Source of the DNA: Pseudomonadota bacterium
GTDB lineage: Bacteria; Pseudomonadota; Gammaproteobacteria; Steroidobacterales; Steroidobacteraceae
Reading direction: 5' to 3'
DNA length: 64,000 nt
Assembly: GCA_018241505.1 (NCBI GenBank)
Contig: JAFEDS010000029.1
Location: 62,001-126,000, forward strand
The notes under the pieces were generated by a model. It worked only from the letters and a program-made list of their open reading frames with translations. It made no database searches and was not told the DNA's origin. A program made the translations under genes and the position numbers. Positions 1 to 9,731 of the stretch are shown piece after piece; position 1 is the first letter of the stretch, and each line of letters begins with the position of its first letter.

Positions 1-170
1 GCCCAAGCAATCGCAACGCTCGGGATGACAAATATTGCGTACGCGAACTCGGCACTCAGTGGAGTTGCATCGATCAATATGAGCGCAGCCGAGCTACCGG
101 CGGCCAATATTAACAATGAAGTCGGCCCATGTCTGTGGAAGCCGCGACGAATATGCCTACTCCCCTCCAT
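1..170 (-). CDS. Integral membrane protein, N-terminal part only (cut by window edge)
   Basis: Only about the first 56 codons are in the window; the gene runs leftwards off position 1. Reading from an ATG at 170 (a GTG at 185 in the same frame is an alternative start) gives a short arginine/histidine-rich cytoplasmic start followed by two hydrophobic stretches, LLILAAGSSAALILI and FAYAIFVIPSVAIAWA, separated by a short polar loop. This is the look of the first two membrane segments of a polytopic protein or membrane sensor. There is no strong ribosome-binding site. The function cannot be assigned from what is visible. Confidence 0.45.
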   Translation of the reverse strand, partial: MEGSRHIRRGFHRHGPTSLLILAAGSSAALILIDATPLSAEFAYAIFVIPSVAIAW

Positions 171-258
171 ACCTTCGATAGTCACGTTTGGTTCGCAAAC
201 AAGTTCGGCACTGTCGTTCTTCTGGCGTCTTCATTTCGTACCGACAGGAAAGACTCCC

Positions 259-792
259 TCACTGCCCAGTTTGATAAACGACGTTGATCATGCTGCCGCC
301 TTGCAACTGGGTTTGCTGACTTGCCAAACTGATCGTAGCGGTTCCCCAGTCAAAATGGCGCACCCACCGCACCAGTCGGCTACCATCCACATTTGTCTTG
401 ATCTGGTCGGGTGCTCCGAAATGCGTTGAATCCTCCAATGCCAATTCCACGCCTTTTTCGGTGCCACTTGGCAGCGTTACTCCGCATTGAAAGGTCCGAG
501 CTGACAGATTATTTTCGCTTTCCGTTGCTGTCAAAGCGAAGTCGCCGGTAACGTCAGCGACCTGCCATGTTTTATTGACAATGGTCGATCCACCTGGGCC
601 CGGCAATCGACGATCCACTACCAGCATATAATGTCGGTCTCTTGCGACATTGGCTAGCGCGTCCATTGACAAACTTCCCCGAAGACAAAGCTCTTGAAAC
701 GATTGCATCGCCGCTAAAGAAGTTTGATCAGCGAAAGCACGCCCCCAGACAATCGAACAGACCGCCGCAACAATTGTAACCTGGTGCTTCAT
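259..792 (-). CDS. Secreted small protein behind the RHS gene; candidate immunity protein
   Basis: This is a 177-residue protein with a classical signal peptide (MKHQVTIVAAVCSIVWGRAFA), so it should be periplasmic. The mature part has two cysteines (in ELCLRG and FQCGV) that could form a disulfide, and no domain that I recognise. The frame extends to a GTG at 828, but the ATG at 792 is preferred because it places the signal peptide at the N-terminus and has a GGAG 11 bases upstream. It starts about 50 bases after the stop of the RHS-repeat gene on the same strand. That is the usual place for an immunity gene of a polymorphic toxin. The immunity role is inferred from position alone; an unrelated secreted protein is equally possible. 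Confidence 0.7.
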   Translation of the reverse strand: MKHQVTIVAAVCSIVWGRAFADQTSLAAMQSFQELCLRGSLSMDALANVARDRHYMLVVDRRLPGPGGSTIVNKTWQVADVTGDFALTATESENNLSARTFQCGVTLPSGTEKGVELALEDSTHFGAPDQIKTNVDGSRLVRWVRHFDWGTATISLASQQTQLQGGSMINVVYQTGQ

Positions 793-840
793 TCTCTGCG
801 TGGCTCCAAATATGCTCAACTCACGCACCTCGATAGAAAG

Positions 841-3800
841 TCAATGGAACGTTACCTGCCAAGGTGTGCCAACCGGCACCGGGTAATTTCCACGCTGCGC
901 GGCACTCCAGCCCTCGGTCCACCATTGTTGCCATTGCATCATTTGCGATGGACTCCAATTAGCCGAGCCAGATCCAATCACCTGTCCGGCTCCTGTCATT
1001 TCGGCGTAGCCCAGGAAAGAGCCATCATAAAAGCCATCCATGAACACACCTACACCAAAATTGGCCGCCTCTTGATAAAAGGTATAACCCAAACCCTGAG
1101 CGGCAGAAACTTGCTGAAAATTGTACAGTCCCTTACGTCCAAGAAACTGACCAACTTGCCAAATTTTACCGCCGTTCTTCGCAAAATTCCTTCCTGCTTC
1201 CCGCAGGGCGGCAAAATCTGTCCCTGCCGGTGCAAAGAATATGGACGGGTAACCAATGAAAAGCGCTGGCGCAGGGCGTGTCCCGGTGACGACGACCAAG
1301 TCGGGACTAATGGGCGCGCTCTGATTTCCCGTCTGGTGCGGCTTCGCAGTAACTTCAGGCAAATCGCGGGCACCATCGCGATCTGCCGACCCTTGATTCG
1401 CCACCACGTTGGCATATTCCCAGGAAGCAGGAAAACGACTTCCAGTCACCGTAACCGTCTGTGTGTCATTGTAACTTTGGCTGGCGGAAGGCCCACCAGA
1501 TTGGGTTGAGCCGCCTCCCCCTCCGCCCCCAGAACCACTTTGCCCGGAACCCTGACTACCGGACCCGCTGTATGCGGCTCCGGCGGAAGAGGTCCAATTT
1601 TCGGAGTTGTGGAAACCGTGCCCTCCAAAGTTGGCGGCGGAAGCGTTGTCACTCGAACAAAAACCCGAGCCAAAGCAACCATTCTGCGGTGAGACATCAG
1701 TTTCGAATCCGGATGGATCAGTATAGGTGACGGGGTTGTTATGGACGTAGCTGTAGCGGTTGTAATCCTGCGTCAGCTCCGGATGGAAGATAAATGGGTC
1801 CGGAGACAGGAAACGGCCGGTCACCGCGTCCTGAATGCGTCCGTGCATATCGTTGAGGCCCAAATTGCCGAGCATGGTTTGCCAAGTATACCCGCGGCGA
1901 GTCACTGCCGTCGCCCGCGCCACACGACCCGATGTTTCGGCGCCGGCCCACGTGCAGGAACTACGACGATTGCCGAAGGGCGTGAAGCTCTCCTTCAAAT
2001 AGCTCGTTCCGGTGTCAGTCAGGATGGCCGAGACGCCACCCTCATGATCCTCCCGGATATACCGCAACGTGTTCACACCGCCAGTCGTGCGACTGTACAC
2101 GGCCACTTTCGTTGGACCGGCATAGATATAGTGACGATAGTCGCGGGCACCGCCGACACCGATGACGATCTCCAGCGGATCGCCGATGTACTGCGTGGTC
2201 TCGGTGCCTGAAGGACCGCTGTAGATCGCCCGCCATCTTTCGTGGTCCTGGTTGTAAGCAAAGGCGACGGACTCCCCGCTGGACGCATCGATCTCGTTCG
2301 GATGGTTGAAACTGGCCCACTGCACAGTGTAACCATTGCCGCTGGCCACGTTGCCATTCCCGTCATAGTTGTAATTGGTGCTGCCGACCGAGGCAACCGC
2401 ATGCTTTCTCACAGCGTCGTAGGTCCAAGTCGCATTCCCAGCGACATCGGTGCGGGAGAGGATGTTTCCCATCGCATCATAATTCACGACCAGATTCTGC
2501 GTGCCGTTCAGATCGGAATTGTGCAGGCGATACAGGTCGTCGTAGTAGAAGTTCTCGGTCAGACCCGCGCTGTTATTCTGCCGTTGAATGACATTGCCGA
2601 CCGCATCGTATAGATAGGACTCATTCTGCAACGCGGCGCCGCCGCCCACGCCCGATTGCTGCGAATTGAGCCATCCATTGATGCTGTCGAAGGCGCGGCC
2701 GGTAACGACGCCGTTGCCCAAGGTTTCTGCGGTCACTTGGCCCCGGACGTTTTCGGTGGTCGCCTGCCAATACACCGTGGCCGGGGTATTGAAGTCAGCC
2801 ACGCTGTTCAGGATGCCATGCTGATACCCATACTGAAGCTTCAGCCGGTAGCTGGAAGTACTCGTCGGGTACGTCAATGTATCGAGTAGGCCCGTGTTTG
2901 TGTTGTAGGAGAAGTCGAACTGATATGTCGCGTCTGTGGCAACTTGTCGAGTCAGAGGCCGCCCCACACCATCATACGTGTACGCCTCTGAGTAGCCGCT
3001 ATCCGCACTTGAATTGGCAAGCTTGCCGATGTTGTGATTGACCGCACTCGTGCCCCACGTCCAACTGCTCGTACCCTCCGGTTCAGTTCTCTGTTTCAAC
3101 CGTCCCACCGAGTCATACACAAAGGTCGTCGAATGCGTGTTGGCATCGGTTTGTGACACGAGCTCTCCCAGCGCGTCTGGCGTGAAGCTCCAGCTGCCCA
3201 GGTCCGCATCCGATGCGGCCACTCTCATGCCTTGGATATTGTAAGCGTACGTTTGAAGCGTATTTCCCAAACTGTCGGTCGTACGAACCAGGTCTCCGAA
3301 TGCATCGTAGTCCGAGTTGATTGAGTAGCCATCGTGATCGCTAGTTCGAGCGATCACACCCATGACATTGGCGACTTGCTTTGACTGCTTGCTTTGAGGA
3401 TCCACCACATGGGTAGTGAGACCCTCGTAGTACGTGAAGGTCGAGGCTGCAGTCGGGATCGTATCGCTGGTCGGCCGATCTGACCGAATCACACGATTCA
3501 GTGCGTCGTAGGTGTTCGTAATCCAATTACTACACGAGGTGCTCACCGCGCTCCACGTGCAAGGTATGGCCCGCTGGGCAATGCGTCCTAAGGAGTCGTA
3601 TCGCACCTCATCCCGGCGATAGAACACATTGCCCAACATCTGCAGATTCTGGAGAAGCGGTCGGTCAAGCAGATCCAAAAATGACGTCGCGGCTCTTTGT
3701 ACTGTGCCATCCGCGTTGTAAACGTAAGTATCAGTCTCCAGTCCGTGAGCACCGATGAGACATCCGCTTGCACTCGCACAATCGACATGCGCTGAAACGA

Positions 3801-6800
3801 TGTACGTACCGTCCGGCCGGTTCTGGCGGGTGCGTCGGCCGAATGCGTCATACACATACGACACGGAGACGTTGTTTGGATCTGTTAAGGTAAGTGGTTG
3901 TCCTAGGTTGAAGTCCCAAGTCGCCCTCGAGGTTTCTGCGGCCGCGTTAGTCACAGATTCCGGAAATTGACCCCGGGTACCCCAAGATATCGAAGTGGAC
4001 CGCGTCGACATCCCCGCGCCCGTCACCGACTGAGCATTGATATTCCCGAAGGCGTCATAGCCCAACCCGGTGGTCACCTGCCAGTTCGGATCGCCGAGCT
4101 GCGCCACGATCTGGCTCGGACGACAGGTCGCCCCGTCCCAGGTCGTGTTCGTCTGACGGGTGAGAGAGCCCCCACCGTATTGACTATGACTATTGATCGA
4201 CTGGTCGACCTGAGCCCTTCCCACACACCAGTTAGTCGTATCTGTAAATAGAGTCTGCAGAAATCTTCGTTGCGTATAGACAGCGCCAGGCTGCACACCA
4301 TTTCCTGATGATGCTTCGGTCGTGGTCGTCGTGGAGTCGTAGATCGTTCCCGTCGCAGCGTCAATTGAATTGTTGGTAACCACCGTGCTGAGCAACGCGC
4401 CGTTATAGGTACCCGCAACCTCGTAGCGTGTATTGGTGGCTTGGCTCAGGTAGGGAATAACATAGCTCTGAAAACCAGAGCCCGAGCTGCTGCTCGCCCA
4501 GGTATTCAGTGTTCGCGAGATGAGCGTAGTCCCACCTGACTGAATAATGTCGGTCTGGGAGAGTGTTCCTATGATCGGAAACGATTGATTGTAGGAATTG
4601 GCGGTGATGATGCCGCTACGACTATCGACCATCCGCCTCGTTAGAAAACCCTCAAACCCACGACCCTGCAGATTTCTGCGAGCACCGGTATAGGAAAAGG
4701 TCTGCGAATAGGTCGCTGGCGTCTGTATGCCTGTGGGTCTCGAAAGACTGATTACCACATAGAGCGGCCCCTGGTAGTCCTGCTCCGGGAACGTCGCACC
4801 GCTGCCTTTCCCATAGTTGCTCTGTGTAATGGGTACATAGCTAAAGCTGACCTGATTGCCGAAGGCATCGGTTGCGCTCAATAGGAGATCGGGGAAGCCC
4901 CCCTGGTGTCTCCGGTATTTCCAGGTGCCGCCAACGCCGTACGCCAGGTCTGCCAGTCCATCGCCATTCAGATCGGTCACGATCATGGATTGAGAAAGGC
5001 TGTTGGGCGCAGGGAGTCCGGTGGCGGTGGGCGTCCCGAATCCAGTGCCTGTTGAGCGCGCAACATCCGCCGCGCCCGAGGTGGAACTCGTGAGCACCAC
5101 GTCATCGAACCCGTCACCGTCCCAATCTACGACAGCGTAGCCGTTGTAGCTTGTATTGGTGCTGACGGTGACTTCCGACGTGAACGCAGTTCCCGTGCTG
5201 TAGCGCACGACCGTGTAGCTGTTGCCGTTACCGTAAAGGATGTCATCCAGGCCATCGCCATTGAAGTCACCGTAGTAGACGATCGTCAGACCACCCACTG
5301 GCGCCGTGAGTCCTCCTCCACCGGAGAGCACTACGTTTACGTTGTAGTGATAGGTATACGAGACATCGTTGAATCCCCGAGTAACTAACTCGTACGTGAC
5401 ATCGCCGCGGCCGTCACCATCGAAGTCGGGGGCTTTCCTGCGCGTTGACCAGTAACTGTTTCCACCGAAGACATTGGTCATCTTCTCGTCCGGACCGAGT
5501 GGGCCCACCAAGGTACCGACGGTGTTGGAAAATGTTCCACCGGGCACGCGCAAGCGATAGTGGATGACATCGCCTCCCGCATACCCAACCAGATCTGCCC
5601 AAACCAGATCCTCGTAACCATCGCCATCCACATCGATGGCACGCGCATTGCTGCCCGTGCCCGTCGCGGTGGTTGGGATTCCCGTATTGGCGGGAGAGGC
5701 AAAGCCAGAAGTCGTACCCAGCATGACCCACCAGGTTCCGCCCGAGTACGGCACCAGTAAGTCCTGTAGTCCGTCTGCGTTGTAATCGATGGCGACCGCA
5801 CCGCTGTAGTTCGTATTTACAATTCCCGTATCTACGGGAGAGTTATAGCCGCCAGAGGCGTTGGCAAACGCAACCATCCAGTGACCCGAGCCCGAAGTCG
5901 CGTTGGATACGTATACCAGATCCTGCCGGCCATCGCCGTTGACATCCAGTGACATGGCAAGGGCGTTGCTCGGCATGGATGTGACGGGCGAAGCGACTTC
6001 GGCATTGATGCCTACGGTACCGCTCTGGTAGGTAAAGTTCGTCGGCCCCAGACAATCGGGCGTCGTCCCCGCGCACTCCTGAATGGAAGACAGACGGCTT
6101 TTGCTGGTGGTCGACAGGTTGGTTTCGTAGGTCAGGATGTAACGGTAGACCAGGGTACCGTCGTTGGTAACGTCAATTTGCTTCGCACGCACTTTACGCG
6201 CAATGACGGACCCGCCGAGGTAGTGATTGTCCACTTCGCCGGTAGGTATGTTTTCGTAGGTGAAAGCCACTTTGTAGTGAGGGGTCGATACGCCCGCTGC
6301 ATCGTTCTCGGTGTACTGGATGTTGGCAATGTAGGTACCGCCGTTGACCGAATCCTGCGTATACGTGAACAACATCCAGTTGCCCGCCCGATCGCGAACT
6401 TTGTTCAAGAACCAGCCGCGGGCGGTGGTTTGCCCTACCGAAAGCACTCGAGAGTCGGTCGTGTTTCCGTACTCATAGATGAGTCCGTCCTTGCGCTCCA
6501 CGATGAAGTAGGCGGGCCCGTTGCCTGCGACGCCATAAGACGTAATTCGCGCAACCGTGTCGAGCTCGGTTCGATACTGAGCATTGGCTGATCCATATGT
6601 GCCAGAGGTCAGCCTGAGCTGATTGCCATCCAGACAGAATCGATCCGCAGAACTGTTCTTGATTCCGAGTCCGGTGCCGTCTTGTGCCCAGGTCTTACGA
6701 CAGCGCGAAATTGCGGAGAGCCCGGAGAGTCCCCAGCCCATTCCGTAGTAGCCGTCTCCGGCACGACTCGAGTACACGAAAGAAAGTGAGGGTTGAACGC

Positions 6801-7032
6801 CATTGATACCGGCAGGTGTGCGCAAGGCGATGCTGTAGCCGGCAGCACCCGAATCCGACACGTCTGGGATGCCAACCGTATGCCCTGCCGCGGCCCAGAC
6901 CGACGTCGAAGTCAAGCCGATGGTCAGTCCATACATCGCTTTCACTGCAACGAGTCGAACCAGGCGGTTCATCCGATTGAGCATGCTCATGGTCCGGATC
7001 CTTGCGATTCTTTGGGTGCTCGAGGACTTCAT
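841..7032 (-). CDS. SpvB/FG-GAP/RHS-repeat protein with variable C-terminal (toxin-like) domain
   Basis: This 2063-residue secreted giant belongs to the SpvB/TcdB-RHS class. After a signal-like N-terminus (ending near VWAAAG) comes an SpvB-type domain (about residues 50-330). A run of about seven FG-GAP/VCBS calcium-loop repeats follows (about 355-720, DVNGDGRQD, DVDGDGYED, DFNGDGLDD and similar). A long YD/RHS-repeat shell spans about 800-1780 (for example TYDGVGRPL). The RHS core-closing motif GRFLSPDP...NRYSYVHNNPVTYTDPSG (about 1750-1790) precedes a Gly/Ser-rich linker and a C-terminal domain. The last 130 residues (DFAALREAG ... FQQVSAAQGLGY ... ANFGVGVFMDG) faintly resemble polymorphic toxin type 44, which I hold weakly. 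Such shells encapsulate a C-terminal effector. No VgrG, PAAR or Tc-toxin partners are visible nearby. The start at ATG 7032 is the longest; 6990 is an alternative. Confidence 0.9.
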   Translation of the reverse strand: MKSSSTQRIARIRTMSMLNRMNRLVRLVAVKAMYGLTIGLTSTSVWAAAGHTVGIPDVSDSGAAGYSIALRTPAGINGVQPSLSFVYSSRAGDGYYGMGWGLSGLSAISRCRKTWAQDGTGLGIKNSSADRFCLDGNQLRLTSGTYGSANAQYRTELDTVARITSYGVAGNGPAYFIVERKDGLIYEYGNTTDSRVLSVGQTTARGWFLNKVRDRAGNWMLFTYTQDSVNGGTYIANIQYTENDAAGVSTPHYKVAFTYENIPTGEVDNHYLGGSVIARKVRAKQIDVTNDGTLVYRYILTYETNLSTTSKSRLSSIQECAGTTPDCLGPTNFTYQSGTVGINAEVASPVTSMPSNALAMSLDVNGDGRQDLVYVSNATSGSGHWMVAFANASGGYNSPVDTGIVNTNYSGAVAIDYNADGLQDLLVPYSGGTWWVMLGTTSGFASPANTGIPTTATGTGSNARAIDVDGDGYEDLVWADLVGYAGGDVIHYRLRVPGGTFSNTVGTLVGPLGPDEKMTNVFGGNSYWSTRRKAPDFDGDGRGDVTYELVTRGFNDVSYTYHYNVNVVLSGGGGLTAPVGGLTIVYYGDFNGDGLDDILYGNGNSYTVVRYSTGTAFTSEVTVSTNTSYNGYAVVDWDGDGFDDVVLTSSTSGAADVARSTGTGFGTPTATGLPAPNSLSQSMIVTDLNGDGLADLAYGVGGTWKYRRHQGGFPDLLLSATDAFGNQVSFSYVPITQSNYGKGSGATFPEQDYQGPLYVVISLSRPTGIQTPATYSQTFSYTGARRNLQGRGFEGFLTRRMVDSRSGIITANSYNQSFPIIGTLSQTDIIQSGGTTLISRTLNTWASSSSGSGFQSYVIPYLSQATNTRYEVAGTYNGALLSTVVTNNSIDAATGTIYDSTTTTTEASSGNGVQPGAVYTQRRFLQTLFTDTTNWCVGRAQVDQSINSHSQYGGGSLTRQTNTTWDGATCRPSQIVAQLGDPNWQVTTGLGYDAFGNINAQSVTGAGMSTRSTSISWGTRGQFPESVTNAAAETSRATWDFNLGQPLTLTDPNNVSVSYVYDAFGRRTRQNRPDGTYIVSAHVDCASASGCLIGAHGLETDTYVYNADGTVQRAATSFLDLLDRPLLQNLQMLGNVFYRRDEVRYDSLGRIAQRAIPCTWSAVSTSCSNWITNTYDALNRVIRSDRPTSDTIPTAASTFTYYEGLTTHVVDPQSKQSKQVANVMGVIARTSDHDGYSINSDYDAFGDLVRTTDSLGNTLQTYAYNIQGMRVAASDADLGSWSFTPDALGELVSQTDANTHSTTFVYDSVGRLKQRTEPEGTSSWTWGTSAVNHNIGKLANSSADSGYSEAYTYDGVGRPLTRQVATDATYQFDFSYNTNTGLLDTLTYPTSTSSYRLKLQYGYQHGILNSVADFNTPATVYWQATTENVRGQVTAETLGNGVVTGRAFDSINGWLNSQQSGVGGGAALQNESYLYDAVGNVIQRQNNSAGLTENFYYDDLYRLHNSDLNGTQNLVVNYDAMGNILSRTDVAGNATWTYDAVRKHAVASVGSTNYNYDGNGNVASGNGYTVQWASFNHPNEIDASSGESVAFAYNQDHERWRAIYSGPSGTETTQYIGDPLEIVIGVGGARDYRHYIYAGPTKVAVYSRTTGGVNTLRYIREDHEGGVSAILTDTGTSYLKESFTPFGNRRSSCTWAGAETSGRVARATAVTRRGYTWQTMLGNLGLNDMHGRIQDAVTGRFLSPDPFIFHPELTQDYNRYSYVHNNPVTYTDPSGFETDVSPQNGCFGSGFCSSDNASAANFGGHGFHNSENWTSSAGAAYSGSGSQGSGQSGSGGGGGGGSTQSGGPSASQSYNDTQTVTVTGSRFPASWEYANVVANQGSADRDGARDLPEVTAKPHQTGNQSAPISPDLVVVTGTRPAPALFIGYPSIFFAPAGTDFAALREAGRNFAKNGGKIWQVGQFLGRKGLYNFQQVSAAQGLGYTFYQEAANFGVGVFMDGFYDGSFLGYAEMTGAGQVIGSGSANWSPSQMMQWQQWWTEGWSAAQRGNYPVPVGTPWQVTFH

Positions 7033-7103
7033 CTACTCATTCTCAAAGTGCGCGGGCGCCCCTGACGGCAGCGCCGTGTTGACTGTGTCGGAGGTTTCTA
7101 CTT

Positions 7104-9395
7104 CTAGTCGCAATCAGGGCTTGCGACCGGCGTAGTCACCGTCAGCAGGTTGGAATTCGGGCTGGCATTTCCGGCCGCGTCCAAAGCGCGCATGCGGAAA
7201 ATGTAGGTCGTATTCGGTGTCAGCCCCGTGCTGTAGAAAGGAGAGGTCGTAGGTGATCCTTGGGCCACGAAACTGCTGCAGCCGGTTCCGGTGCAGCGCT
7301 CGACGATATAGCCCGTCACGCCGATGTTGTCCGTGGCACCGCTCCAGGTGATATCGATCTCTGTGCTCGATGACGCCAGAACCGCCACTGTGGGTGCGGT
7401 CGGCGGCGTGGTATCGCCACTGGATGCGAACGTCGTCGCGCCAGCGGGCGGGCTCGAATAGGCGCCCAAGTTTCCCGCCGCATCTGTAGCACGCACCTGA
7501 TAGCGATAGAGTGTGCTCGCTGACAGACCCGTATCATTGAAGCTGTTGGTAGTCGGAGTTCCTACCTGCACAAAGCTCGTGCAACCCGATCCGGCACAGC
7601 GCTCCACCCGATAACCGGTGACCCCGACATTGTCGGTTCCCGCAGTCCAACTCAAATTGATTTGGCTGGCCGACGTCGCCGTGGCGTTCAGGCCGACTGT
7701 TTGCCCGGGCGGCGTCGTATCCCCACCGCCGCTTGCTTTGAAGGCGGCCATTTGCATGATCCACGCGGCGCTGGAAGTCAGCGGCGCCGTCGCCGTATAC
7801 GCACCAGTCGCACTCACAATCTGGTCTTCGAGAATGTTGCCGTCTAACGTGCTGATTTGCCGCTTCGTGAATCCGGTGCCCGCTCCCTGCGTCCCCGATA
7901 GCACGGCATTAGCGCCGACGAGAAGTTCGTTGGGATTGGTCGTCGTTGCGGATCCACTACTGCTCGTGGCACTGGTCCCGGTGCTAACGGCAGTCACATC
8001 GAGCGGGCTGGTGGTATCAACGCCGGCGTACTCAGCCACGCGGAGGTCGGGGGTCCCGGTCGCCGCACTGTAGGTAACCGTGACGGTATTCGCTCCGGCC
8101 GCTGCGGCCGCGATGTTCTTGGCGTAGTAGATCGCGGAAGCCGCGCCGCTGAACGTCGTCGGCCCCACCGCCAGAGAATAGGTGTTGCCTTTGGTGTCGG
8201 AAACAGAGCTGATGCTGACCGCACTACCCCAACTCGTGGCCACGACAATGAAATGGCCCGCAACCTGCGCGGCCGTGAACGGGACCGAGATAGTGCTGAC
8301 TGTGGAGTTCGGACTGACGGAATTGCTCTGGACGTAGGTGATCGGATTCGCAGAGGTCGTCGTAGTAGCCGGGCTGGAATAGGCACTGAGATTACCCGCC
8401 CCATCCGTTGCCCGAACGCGATACGTATAACTCGTACCGGCCGCAAGGCCCGTATCGGTGAAAGTGGTCGCGGTCGGAGTTCCGATCTGAGTAAATGTGC
8501 TGCAGCCGACACCCCCTGCACAGCGCTCGACGCGATATCCCGTCACGCCGACGTTGTCAGTCGACGCTGTCCAATTCAAAGTGGTTTGGCTCGCAGTCGT
8601 GCCAGAGAAGTTGAGTCCGGTAGGGGCGCTGGGTGGCGTTGTGTCGCCCCCGGGCGCCGCCGCTTTGAAGGCGGCCATCTGCATGATCCAGGCAGCGCTG
8701 GAGGTCAGGGGCGCCGTAGCCGAATACGCACCCGTGGCACTCACAATCTGGTCTTCCAGAATATTGCCGTCTTGCGTGCTGATCTGCCGTTGCGTAAACC
8801 CGGTGCCCGCTCCCGCAGTTCCCGACAGCACGGCATTGCTTCCGATGAGCAGATCATTGGCATTGGTCGTGGTCGCAGATCCACTACTGCTGGTGGCGCT
8901 GGTCCCAGTGCTGACTGCGGTGACGTCCAATGGGCTAGTCGTGTCGATGCCGCTGTATTCAGCGACTCGAAGATCGGGCGTTCCAGTCGATGTGTTGAAG
9001 GTGACGGTGACCGTATTGGCGCCTGCGGCTGCCGCGGCGATGTTCTTGGCGTAGTAGACGGCGGAAGCCGCGCCGCTGAAACTCGTCGGACCAACCGCCA
9101 GCGTGTAGGTATTGCCTTTGGTATCGGTAATCGAACTGACGGAAGCACTACTGCCCCAACTCATACCGACCACAATGAGATCGCCGGCACCCTGGGCTGA
9201 AGTGAATGCCACCGATAGAGTGCTGACCGTCGCGTTCGGACTAACCGAATTAGTTTGAACAAAGCCAATGGCGGCCCAAGACTCGCTGGATCCCAGCAAG
9301 GTGCCGAGGGCCAGCAGTAGGGCGGACGCCCACCCTCTGAGCCCAGGATAGCCTCTCAAACTGCGCCGCCGTTTCAAGTTCGCTTTTTCGACCAC
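7104..9395 (-). CDS. Secreted protein with two long tandem repeats and fibronectin type III domains
   Basis: This is a 763-residue exported protein. The N-terminus is basic, then hydrophobic (ASALLLALGTLLGSSESWA). Two nearly identical ~200-residue beta-rich modules follow, each running from QxNSVSPN to WIMQMAAFKA, and each is followed by an FN3 domain (TPPxxPTGLN ... TDNVGVTGYRVERC). Two further FN3 domains close the protein, giving module-FN3-module-FN3-FN3-FN3. The modules lie at about 8.65-9.27 kb and 7.73-8.35 kb in the DNA, an internal duplication. I chose GTG at 9395 because TAGGAG sits five bases upstream; the open frame goes on to 9425. No catalytic domain is seen. A role in cell-surface carbohydrate binding or adhesion is plausible but unproven. 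It lies 71 bases upstream of the RHS gene on the same strand. Confidence 0.85.
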   Translation of the reverse strand: MVEKANLKRRRSLRGYPGLRGWASALLLALGTLLGSSESWAAIGFVQTNSVSPNATVSTLSVAFTSAQGAGDLIVVGMSWGSSASVSSITDTKGNTYTLAVGPTSFSGAASAVYYAKNIAAAAAGANTVTVTFNTSTGTPDLRVAEYSGIDTTSPLDVTAVSTGTSATSSSGSATTTNANDLLIGSNAVLSGTAGAGTGFTQRQISTQDGNILEDQIVSATGAYSATAPLTSSAAWIMQMAAFKAAAPGGDTTPPSAPTGLNFSGTTASQTTLNWTASTDNVGVTGYRVERCAGGVGCSTFTQIGTPTATTFTDTGLAAGTSYTYRVRATDGAGNLSAYSSPATTTTSANPITYVQSNSVSPNSTVSTISVPFTAAQVAGHFIVVATSWGSAVSISSVSDTKGNTYSLAVGPTTFSGAASAIYYAKNIAAAAAGANTVTVTYSAATGTPDLRVAEYAGVDTTSPLDVTAVSTGTSATSSSGSATTTNPNELLVGANAVLSGTQGAGTGFTKRQISTLDGNILEDQIVSATGAYTATAPLTSSAAWIMQMAAFKASGGGDTTPPGQTVGLNATATSASQINLSWTAGTDNVGVTGYRVERCAGSGCTSFVQVGTPTTNSFNDTGLSASTLYRYQVRATDAAGNLGAYSSPPAGATTFASSGDTTPPTAPTVAVLASSSTEIDITWSGATDNIGVTGYIVERCTGTGCSSFVAQGSPTTSPFYSTGLTPNTTYIFRMRALDAAGNASPNSNLLTVTTPVASPDCD

Positions 9396-9731
9396 GCGCA
9401 CTCCTACGCATCGGCGCTGACGCACCGATTCGAGCTGTCGTATCTACTGAGTTAGGTCGCTAACCCAAGATGAACCGATGAGTCGCGACAATCGAGGTAA
9501 CGGAAACTACCCCGTCCTTACTTCCACAAAGTTATGCTGTCGCCCGAACATTCCTTGAGTTCCCTTGACAACCTTTGCAACGATAGTCTTCTGCGCCAGG
9601 TGAGCCGTCAACTCCGTGACATTTCGAAAGTACGAAACTGGGAACGCAGTCGCAATTTATTGGTTGTCAGTTTGGAACTCGGCCCAAACTGTCGTAACAG
9701 TTGATTCAACATACGACTGACCGATACGTCC
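9396..9731. other. Divergent intergenic region without a gene
   Basis: These 336 bases separate the FN3-protein gene (minus) from the TonB-like gene (plus) and must carry promoters for both. I see AT-richer stretches around 9640-9720 but no convincing operator, RNA gene or terminator. Confidence 0.5.

Noticed and set aside
8253-9200. Plus-strand open frame of 315 codons
   Set aside because: It is antisense to the FN3 repeat protein; it arises from the repetitive high-GC sequence.
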